Origin: Nemertoderma westbladi
Lineage: Eukaryota > Xenacoelomorpha > Nemertodermatida > Nemertodermatidae
Length of the DNA stretch: 64,000 nucleotides
Assembly: GCA_032718475.1 (NCBI GenBank)
Contig: JAUCBJ010004959.1
Coordinates: 24,305 to 88,304, forward strand
Direction of reading: 5' to 3'
The position numbers and the translations under genes were made by a program. Shown here in pieces: positions 34,051 to 43,597 of the stretch (within the stretch, counting starts at the first letter, position 1; every line of letters begins with the position of its first letter). Under the pieces are notes generated by a model. It was not told the DNA's origin, ran no database searches, and was given only the letters and a program-made list of their open reading frames with translations.

Positions 34051-35640
34051 AAGAAAGACGGGTGAGAGAGATAAATGCCACGTACCGTCTCGATTTAATA
34101 GAGCAAGGTCAAAGGGAAGTAGGTAGACGGTTAGAGGAGGGGAGAGTGCTGCTAGAGAGGGAAATGGCGTTGATTAAGGAAACCGGAGAGAGGGCCGACG
34201 AGAAGCCTTAGGGAGTGTGAGGAAGTAGGGAGGAAGGAACAAGAAGAGCGCGAGGCGAGAGGGAAAAATGAGCGCAAAGAGCGTGAGGCGGAACGTAGGG
34301 AACGTGAGGCGAAAGAGGAAAACGAGTGCAAAGAGCGCGAGGAGAGAGAGGAAAACGAACGCAGAGAGCGTGAGGCGAGACGAAGGGAGGGGGCTAGAAG
34401 AGAGTTGGAATTGGCCGAACGGGACGCACGGGAGTGTAAGGAGAGAATGGCAAGGAAGGAGTGTGAGCAAAAAGAACTAGAGAAACGTCAAGGTGAGCTT
34501 ACAGGGTACAAAGCTATACACGCGCGCGAACGGGAATTGGCGGGAATAGGGGCGTCTGAGAGTGGGGCTAGCTCGAGTATTTTCGAGGAGCCAGGGGCCG
34601 TGGATACATTTATTAATACCCCACTTACAGGGACCGCACGACAGACCCAAGACTGGTGTGACCGTACGGGCGGGGGGGGGGGGGTAATAATAATGCTATA
34701 GTAGACGTCATTAATATTAATAGTACCGTATTGGATAACCCTAATCCTTTTATTGCAGCAAATAATACTTTACCTAGTAGCAGTGATTTAAATTTAAATA
34801 CAAATAATAATTTCAATTTAAATGTGCAAAATAATCCGAATAATAATTCGGATGGTTTACATGCCCGCCTAGGGGGGTTAATTCTGTTTGCACTTTTAAG
34901 ACCTTTGGCAGTTTAACCCGCCAAATCTATATGTCTTCTAGGTTATAAATCGACTTTAGGCGAGAGAAGAAAGGGAACGCAAGGAGCGTGAGGCAAGGGA
35001 GGAAAAGGAACGCAAGGAGCGTGAGGCAAGGGAGGAAAAGGAACGCAAAGAGCGTGAGGCGGAACGCAAGGAGCATGAGGCGAGAAAGGAAAGTGAACGT
35101 AAGGAGCGTGAAGCGAGGCGAAGGGAGAGTGCTAGGAGAGTAGCAGAGTTGGCTGAGCGGGACGCGCGGGAGTGTGAGAGGAGAATGGCAGGAGCCGAGC
35201 GAGACCATGAGGAATTAAAGAGACGCCAAAGTGAGCTTGGGGAACATAGGGTTAGACGCGCGCACGAGCTGCAACTGGTGCGGGCGGGGGCGTCTGAGAG
35301 CGGGACTAGCTCGAGTATTTTCGAGGAGCCAGGGGCCGTGGATACATTTATTAATACCCCACTTACAGGGACCGCACGACAGACCCAAGACTGGTGTGAC
35401 CGTACGGGCGGGGGGGGGGGGGGGGGGGTAATAATAATGCTATAGTAGACGTCATTAATATTAATAGTACCGTATTGGATAACCCTAATCCTTTTATTGC
35501 AGCAAATAATACTTTACCTAGTAGCAGTGATTTAAATTTAAATACAAATAATAATTTCAATTTAAATGTGCAAAATAATCCGAATAATAATTTAAATTGA
35601 GAAAACAATAATAATTCAAATAATTTAAGTAATGATCCAA
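34051..35640 (+). pseudogene. Duplicated coiled-coil part of the gag region, frameshifted
   Basis: Frames here encode long charged helices (KEREAERREREAKEENE-type) followed by ESGASSSIFEEPGAVDTFIN, then an Asn-rich stretch. The block occurs twice. About 305 bp (34545-34848 and 35282-35590) are virtually identical, and the charged part before them is similar. Within each copy the frame changes at a G run (about 34671-34682 and 35410-35428) whose length differs between copies. The shifts could be true mutations, polymerase slippage or homopolymer sequencing error. Confidence 0.6.
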
Positions 35641-35705
35641 GCCCGAATTTACAAAATAATTCAAATGATTTTGTTTCAAACGAACAAATTAATTCCGTTT
35701 CCAAT

Positions 35706-36083
35706 ATGGGTGCTATTAACGTGAACACGTCGGGCGTGTATGGCCAGGCAGACGAAGGCCTGGTAGGCCGTATAATTGGTAGGCCGGATGTGGCGGGATT
35801 GAGCCAACCCAGAGAGGGCCTTGTAGGCCACGTAGTTGATAGGCAGGGAGTGGCTGGGTTGGGTAGACCCAGCGAGGGCCTGGTAGGCCACGTAGTTGGT
35901 AGGCAGGGAGCGGCTGGGTTGGGTAGACCCAGTGAGGGCCTGGTAGGCCACGTAGTTGATAGGCAGGGAGTGGCTGGGTTGGGTAGACCCAGCGGGGGCC
36001 TGGTAGGCCACGTAGTTGGTAGGCAGGGGGGTAGAGGGCCTGGTAGGCCACGCAATAGCAGAGGGAGAGGCGGGGGTGAATAG
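35706..36083 (+). CDS. Gly/Val-rich 20-residue repeat ORF in the gag region
   Basis: Contains about four units of 60 bp encoding EGLVGHVVGRQGVAGLGRPS, preceded and followed by diverged units. It is in the region between the coiled-coil block and gag-pol, separated from what follows by G runs at about 36168-36190 and 36228-36238. It may be a low-complexity linker of the gag polyprotein rather than a separate gene. No known family. Confidence 0.45.
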   Translation: MGAINVNTSGVYGQADEGLVGRIIGRPDVAGLSQPREGLVGHVVDRQGVAGLGRPSEGLVGHVVGRQGAAGLGRPSEGLVGHVVDRQGVAGLGRPSGGLVGHVVGRQGGRGPGRPRNSRGRGGGE

Positions 36084-36345
36084 ACCCGACCATGGTAGGG
36101 TTGATGTGTCGACGAGAGAGGGATATGGTAGCGGGGTGAGAGATAGTTAAGTTAGATGTGGCGAGTGGGGGGGGGGGGGGGGGGGGGGGGCTACAAGAGC
36201 CCCACAACAGCGAGTTAGCGGCGAAAGGGGGGGGGGGGCAGAGAGTGCTCCACAGCCGTCAGCGGATAATGCGCGGGCCGAAATAGGTAAACCGCAACAC
36301 CCAGCGACGGAGAGTAATAGGGGGATTGCGAGTATCCCCAGCAGC

Positions 36346-37116
36346 GTGCGACCGAGCAGAGAGAGACAGGTTGACGTCGTGAGAGGGCGGACGAAGCGTC
36401 GAGCCCGATCAGAAGAGGGAAGAAGAACAGTGGGGTTTAACCAGGAGGTCGACGAGAGATCTCACGAGCGAGAATACTACACTGAAAGGAGAAGAAGAGA
36501 AGACAGTAGTAAAAGTATCGCCGTGAACGATAGAAGAGCAAGGACGGATAGCGAGCCGTCGGTAGTCGAGATGAGAACGGAGAGTCAGTGGGGTCGGACT
36601 CCGGGAGATTGCCGTCGCCCCGGAGAGATGCGACCTGGTGAGGTACATTACGCGCTGATGGAGGGGTACGCGATGTACCGGTACGAAGACGAGAACAGTA
36701 GAGAGGGAGGTCGAAGAGAAACTTTCCGACGGAATGTACCTACCGATCGAGAATACGGTAGCCGTGGGGAGGACTATTCGAGAAGAATAAACTTCGATCC
36801 CGAACGACACATGCAGACTGTAGGACATACTGTAGGCCTTACTGCACATACCATAGGCCATGCTGAGAGAGGCAATGTAGGCGATAGGAGAGCGCGGACA
36901 ACGGGATTAAACCCGGAAGTCGCGGAATACATACCGGCGAGTAGGCCAGAAGCTGATAGGCCTATACCGGTACCAGTACAGCAGTATGACTACAGCATGC
37001 AGGGGCATAACATATACCCAGGGGAGGGGGGAATTATTGCGGATAGGTGTATGGGCCCCAATATATTAACATCAACCCCAGTACCAAACATACCGGTGGG
37101 GGGGGGGACAGGGTGA
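36346..37116 (+). CDS. Arg/Glu/Tyr-rich gag-region ORF (256 aa)
   Basis: A polar, basic protein with many RR, RE and YR pairs and a HTVGLTAHTIGHAE repeat. It ends at a GGTGGGGGGGGGACAGGG run (about 37096-37111), after which the gag-pol frame continues without a clear start codon of its own. The likely reading is one polyprotein upstream of the DUF1759-like gag, cut here by a homopolymer indel. No catalytic motif is seen. Confidence 0.5.
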   Translation: MRPSRERQVDVVRGRTKRRARSEEGRRTVGFNQEVDERSHEREYYTERRRREDSSKSIAVNDRRARTDSEPSVVEMRTESQWGRTPGDCRRPGEMRPGEVHYALMEGYAMYRYEDENSREGGRRETFRRNVPTDREYGSRGEDYSRRINFDPERHMQTVGHTVGLTAHTIGHAERGNVGDRRARTTGLNPEVAEYIPASRPEADRPIPVPVQQYDYSMQGHNIYPGEGGIIADRCMGPNILTSTPVPNIPVGGGTG

Positions 37117-37174
37117 CATTCCCCCATCACAATATCAACAATATACCCCGATAGGAGCAAGAACAACAAGACCC

Positions 37175-40100
37175 TTGGATGAAAATAGGTCGTGTGACAC
37201 AGAGATATGGAGGGGGCCGCTACCCCCGATGACATACCCAAGTCAAAGAAAATCAAGAAATAGGACGGACGAACCGCACCAGACAGGAGAAACTATACAG
37301 CACCCATCGAATCCATTGGAAGCGCAGGCGATGGGGATGGCCACGTTGATCGATGCGTTGAAAATGAGGATCGAGTTACCACCCGTGGAACCATTCAAAT
37401 TCGATGGGAGTAGGCCGGAAGAATATCTACAGTTTCGGCGCATGTATAGTAACGAAATACTAACAAAAAACTTGACGCAGGCGGAGTGCCTAAAGTATCT
37501 GCAAGTATACACGGGAGGCCCAGCATACGATATCGTGAGGCAATATCAAGGCATAGAGGGCGGCTTCACGACAGCATGGCGGGCACTGGACAGGGAATAC
37601 GGGCACCTGGCCAAGATCATCAGACAGACACTGAGAGGCATAACATCGGGTGGCCTACAGGATAATCCCGTTAGCATTAAGACGTTCGCTAACAAAGTCG
37701 AAAAGGCGCTAATCGTGCTGAAGACGCTAGACGCGCCATACGAGCTCAACGCGTCCAATAACATCACCACGATAGCGCAGGCACTACCGAACTGGCTGTG
37801 CAACAAATGGAGGAAGATCGCTTTCTCCACTCGAGACAAAAAGGGTGTGGAACCGGGTTTAGAAGAAATGTCAAGCTTCTTAAACTACGAGGCTGAACTA
37901 ATAACTGACCCAGTCTATAGCGAAGAAAGCCTGGGAAAGGGACCAAAGACAGATTACCATAGACCGAAACCAGAGCACAATACGTCAAACGCATTACCGA
38001 GGCTCAGGCAATCATTGCCATATGCAGCGACGCAGGGGACTGCAAGTCCACAGATAGGCGAAAGTAAGACCACACCATGGAACGGACAGGGGAACAATAA
38101 CAACACGAATAAATATAACCCCAGTACGTCCAGTAGGCCGAATCCAAACAATAAGAATAGTAGGGACTTTGGTACAAACGCAGCTGCGATACGCGATGCG
38201 CTGTATAAGGAGGGCTACGACCCAAAGAGCAAATGCCAGCTACACGCAAATGCGCTTCATCAAACCATGAACTGCAGGTACTGGCAAGCGCTACCTAGGC
38301 AAGATCAGATAGACTATGCGTTGAGCAATAAAATCTGCTCGCGATGTGTGATGAGTGGACATAGAGCAAGGGAATGCAAGGAGAAGCCAGTCAAGTTTGG
38401 TCAAAGGAGAGGCCAAACGATGGCAACGAGCACAGTAGGGGCAAAGAAGAGAGGAACGGTGTTACTTGGAGTAGTACCCGTGCGAGTGATTGGGGAAGGC
38501 AATCGATCAGTAACAACACTAATGCTGGTTGATAGTGGAGCTGCCTTCACATTAGTCGAGGAATGGGTGGCCGAAGAGATAGGATTGAGAACGAGGCCAA
38601 GCAGAATGGCGGTAACAACCATCTCTAGCAAAGATGAGATCCTGGAGATGAGAACAGGACGGTGCGCAATTGCAGCGGTGGCACCGGGATGCGACTATGG
38701 GGCAACCATCGACCCCATCCAAGTGATAGAGTCAATTAATATCAATGCCAGGCGGCCAACCAACATCGAGGTCAAGCAATATAAATTCCTGGATGACATT
38801 GACTTCTCAATCCCAGATGTGGACGTTAGGAAGGTATCCATCATAGTAGGAATGGATTGCCCAATGGCCCACGAAAGAATGCAAACGGTCTTCGGCGAAG
38901 ACAAGCAGTGTGACCCGGTGGCGATATTAACACCATTCGGGTGGACGCTGAGTGGCCCAATCAAGAGCAAGATACCATTTAGGATGTCGGAGACATCAGG
39001 ATGCATGTTCGCGGGAACAATGCAGGAAATGTGTGATGAGGGAGCAGAGGAGCAGCTTAAAAGACTGCTCAGACAAGATTTCGAGGGACTAAAAGAGACC
39101 GGGGTCGGGACCTCGGTAGAAGACAAGCTGGCTTTACAAAGCGTGGAGGAATCGATGACATGCAATGAGGGGCGGTATACTATAGGAATGGTATGGAAAC
39201 TACCGAAGATACCGCTGCCCGATAATAGAGGGATGGTACTCACGAGACTCCGCAAGCTGAAACAAACACTAAAACGGAGCCCCGAGAAGAATGAGTACAT
39301 CCACAGAACGATTAAGAAGTACGTCGAGAAAGGATGGGCCGTGGAGTTACCGGTCGACGAGCCGAACACGGACAGGACATATTACCTGCCACTCCGCGTG
39401 GCTTTAGACCCAAAGAAAGGTAAACTGCGGATGGTAGTCGACGCATCGGCAAAGACCAACGGAAAATGCTTAAACGACTATCTGTTAGAAGGCCCAAACA
39501 TATACAACTCGGGCATAGAGGTCCTACTTAGATTTAGGAATGGGAAACACGCCTTCACGTGTGACATAGAAGGCATGTTCAACCAAGTCCGTGTAACGGA
39601 GGAAGATAGCGACAGTCAGCGCTTCTTATGGTATAACGGCGAGGAAGAACCGTCGATAATACCAGCATATAAGATGGTAGTACAAAACATGGGAGCCAAG
39701 TCGTCTTCATTTACGACGACTATGGCAGTCAGAGACACAGTGAAGGGGAAGGAAGATAGATACAGCACTAGGGCCGTCGATATGATTCGACGTGGCTTCT
39801 ACGTAGACGACGGAATGGAGTCTGGAAATACGGTTAAGGAGATACTGGACACGGGGCGCGAGGTTCGCGACATCCTAAAAGGATCCGGCTTTAACCTGAC
39901 CAAATTCCAATCCAGTTCGGAAGAATTTATCAAGGCGATAGAGGACAAGAGGCCAGAATCGACCATGGATAATCCCACAACAGCCAAAGGGCAGGACATG
40001 GCGAATAAGAGAACAGAATCTCAAAAGAAGGCATTGGGAATCGTGTGGAACAGAGAGACAGACGAACTGAAGTATCAGCTGAGCCAGGAGGGCGCAGACA

Positions 40101-42440
40101 TCCACACGAAGAGGGGATATGTATCGTATATAGCAAGGATATACGATCCCCTAGGCCTAGCATCCCCATTATTAGTCACGGGGAAACAGATACTCAAGAG
40201 AAGTATACAAATTGAAGGATGAGTGGGACGTAGAGGTACCAGAGGAAATCAAGAAACAGTGGAGTAAGTGGACAGGAGACTTGGAGAAGATGGGAACATA
40301 CAGCATGCCACGAGTGTATTTCCCAGATGGGAACATGACGAATCTGGACCTACACATGTTCTCCGATGCGTCGTTGGAGGCGTACGGAGCGGCACCCTAC
40401 TTAGTACAACAAGAGGGGGCTCATAAGCCCAGACTAGCCTTTAGCAAAGCAAAGTCAACACCGCCAGATTCAGCATCAGTTCCCAAGTTAGAATTGACAG
40501 CTGCGAGACTAGGAGTTAGAGCCACAGCCTACCTAGTGGATACTATTCCCAACATAATGGAGACACACTACTGGACGGACTCCATGGTAGTACTTGGTTA
40601 GCTACATAACGAAAGAACGAGATACCCAATATTCGTCGCAAATAGAGTGGACGAAATAAGGGCGACCACAGAACTGGAAAGGTGGCACTACTGCCCAACG
40701 GACGAGAACCCAGCGGACTTGTTGTCGAGGGGCGTGGTACGCCACACTTTCTTGAAGAAGGAAGTATTGTGGCAATATGGGCCACAATTTCTGAGCGATA
40801 AGGAAGCCTGGCCGCCGATGAGAAAGATGGACCCGGGCTCAGAAGTAGTGTCAGAGGGAGAAGGGGGAGATTCAGAGGGAGAAGAGATATACTCCCAGAT
40901 GGTGAGGGAGATTAGGGACGTGCAACCAAGACGAGAACTGTGCGATAACCTGACGGATAAACTCCTCAGCTACAGTTCTAGTTGGTATAAGACCAAGAAA
41001 TTAGTGGCGTACTGGAGAGCCTTCGGGAATTTCCTCACGGGAGTTGGCAAGGACAAGAAGATCAGGACAACCATAGATCTGGAAGGAGCGGCCAAGGCAG
41101 TGATCCGCTATGAACAACGGAAGAACTATGGTGACGAGGTGGAACGCGTCGGTAACCAACAGCACCTCCGACGGGACAGCGAGCTGATTACGCTGTCGCC
41201 ACAACTTAATGACGACGGGATTCTAGTAATGAACTCTAGGGTGGGATACAACAACAGCATAATCGTACCACCGAAACCCATCATCATTCCAACAGGATCG
41301 CCAATAGTTCACCAGATTATCTGGGACTCCCACAAGTCGATATTGCACGGGGGCACCAACCAAACCCTCACCGAGATAAGGAGGACCTTTTGGGTCAAAC
41401 AGTTGAGGAAGAAGGTAAAAGCGGTGGTGGGGCAGTGCCAGACCTGCCGACGAGCGAAGAAGGAGCGAGCCATACAAGAGATGGCGCCACTACCAGCGAG
41501 TAGAGTAAGACAGCACGACCTGCCATTTACGCATTGCGGTGTGGACATGTTCGGGCCGATAAAGATAAAGGTGATGCGGCACACGGAGAAACGCTACGGT
41601 ATCATCTTCGTATGTAACAACACGCGGGCGGTAGGGATAGAACTCGCCCAAGATGCAACCGCATCAGCATTCATTAATGCCTTAGAAAGGTTTAGAGACC
41701 GCAAAGGTGGGACAATCGCAGTGATATACAGCGACAACGGCACCAACTTTGTGGGCGCAGAGAATGAGATGGCAGAAGCCTTGGACATCTTGGAAGGGGA
41801 GGAAGTCAGGGCGGCCATGAGACGACGACAAGTAAAGTGGGAGAGAAGGACGCCGTATGCACCACATACACTAGGGTGCGTCGAGAGATTGGTGGGCAGT
41901 TCAAAGCGTCTAATGACGAAGCTAATGAACACCCACATGGTCACTGAGGACGTCTTACGGACAGTGCTTGCGAAGTGCGAGGGGATCATTAATAGCAGAC
42001 CGCTATACCCGGAGAATGATGACCCTGAGTCACTAGACGTGCTGACGCCTAGCCATTTCCTGATGGAAAGGCCAGCGACCATCGATATGCGGGGTGTAGA
42101 CCCAGATGACATACACTCCCGCCAGAGTTGGAAAGTCGCTAAAGCAATAAGCGCAGAGTATTGGAGGAGGTGGGTCGAAGAATACCTGCCCACACTCCAT
42201 AAAAGAAGCAAGTGGAGGAAGCCAAATAGGGAGTTAAGAGAGGGAGATCTCGTAATCGTTACGGATGATACTATCATCAACAACCAGTGGCGGTTGGCGA
42301 GAGTTGTAGGCACTTACTCCGACGAGGATGGAAGAGTCCGATCGGTAGAAGTGCGGATAGGTGGTAAGATAGGTGCGAAGGACAGAAAAACCTACAGGAG
42401 AGCTGTAGGGAAATGCTGTCTGTTAGAAGGGGCACCTTAG
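37175..42440 (+). pseudogene. BEL/Pao gag-pol polyprotein, two breaks
   Basis: The frame opens upstream of 37175 (first codon there is TTG, so no true start). Domains follow in BEL/Pao order. A DUF1759-like gag begins at VEPFKFDG (residue about 70), with a CSRC...HRAREC zinc knuckle (about 388-401). An aspartic protease has LVDSGAAF (about 453). The reverse transcriptase has FTCDIEGMF (about 796) and YVDD (about 876). An A17-type region follows. After the first stop at 40220-40222, RNase H has FSDASLEAYG, LELTAARLG and TDSM. Integrase has an HHCC zinc site, GVDMFG, YSDNGTNF and LGCVERLVG. A DUF5641-like C terminus ends at 42440. An apparent single-base insertion near 40196-40200 shifts the frame, and an in-frame TAG lies at 40599-40601. 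Otherwise it is well preserved. Confidence 0.85.
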
Positions 42441-42549
42441 TGGAGTTAGTAATGTGTTTAGTCGTCCAAGTTTGGACTGAGGGGGGTGGGATTGAGGGCG
42501 AGACGCCCTTCCCACACATAAAAAAAAATAAAAAATAAAAAAATAAAAT

Positions 42550-43125
42550 AATAGTACATAGTAGGTACGCAGTTAGTAGGCAGAAGTTAGTCAGTAAGAA
42601 GGTACGTAGTACCTAGAGTTAGTTAGTTAAGAGGTACATAGTACCTAGAGTTAGTTAGTTAAGAGGCACGTAGTAGTACCTAGAGTTAGTTAGTTAAGAG
42701 GCACGTAGTAGTACCTAGAGTTAGTTAGTTAAGAGGTACGTAGTACCTAGAGTTAGTTAAGAGAAGAGTTAGAGGGTACGTAGTACCGTTAGTTAGAGAG
42801 TTAGAGGGTATGTAGTACCGCTAGTTAGAGAGTTAGAGGGTACGTAGTACCGTTAGTTAGTTAAGAGAAGAGTTAGAGGGTACGTAGTACCGCTAGTTAG
42901 AGAGTTAGAGGGTACGTAGTACCATTAGTTAGAGAAGAGTTAGAGGGTACGTAGTACCGTTAGTTAGAGAAGAGTTAGAGGGTACGTAGTACCGTTAGTT
43001 AGAGAGTTAGAGGGTACGTAGTACCGCTAGTTAGAGAGTTAGAGGGTACGTAGTACCGTTAGTTAGACAAGAGTAAGAGTTAGAGGGTACCTAGTACCGT
43101 TAGTTAGAGAGAGAGTAAGAGGTAG
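42550..43125 (+). repeat. Minisatellite between pol and ORF3
   Basis: About 16 imperfect units of roughly 30-36 bp are built on GGTACGTAGTACC (a near-palindrome) and GTTAGTTAGAGAGTTAGAGG. The first units have TACCTAGAGTTAGTTAGTTAAG and later ones TACCGTTAGTTAGAG. It is non-coding and internal to the retrotransposon. Confidence 0.9.
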
Positions 43126-43559
43126 AAGGGTATATAAGATATAGATATTAGTTAGCAGTTAGTAGCGAGAGGGGGGCATATGAGTACAGCTGGGTAAATC
43201 GTGTGGCCACGCGACGCATACTGCTGTACTGCACAGGCCCACAGAGTAGGTCAGAATGTGGATTAGAGAATAGAATAATCCATAGGCAATAGTAAGTAGT
43301 AGGACAGTAGAATTAAAATTAAAACTAAACTAAAAATAAATAGAATAGGGCTGAAAGTTACAAATTATGGCAACACTAGGAAAGTTATTCTGGAACATAA
43401 TAAATGTAACGGACAGAAATCGAAATTAGGGTGTATTTACTAGCTTCAGAATTAATTAGTAATAATTTAGGCTAAAAGGCGCAGTTAAGTAAGGAATAGG
43501 CCATTATCGGACCGTACAGAATATCTTAGATACATCACTCATCTGTATTGCGCCTTGGT

Positions 43560-43597
43560 AAGGCACCACCTTACAGGTGAGCGAGTGAGTGTTCGGA
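43560..43597 (+). promoter_or_regulatory. Possible splice acceptor upstream of ORF3
   Basis: CACCACCTTACAG ending at 43576 resembles a 3' splice site and lies 21 bp before the ORF3 ATG. Splicing from the leader would explain how an ORF more than 1 kb behind pol is translated. No convincing matching donor was identified, so this is inference. Confidence 0.3.
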
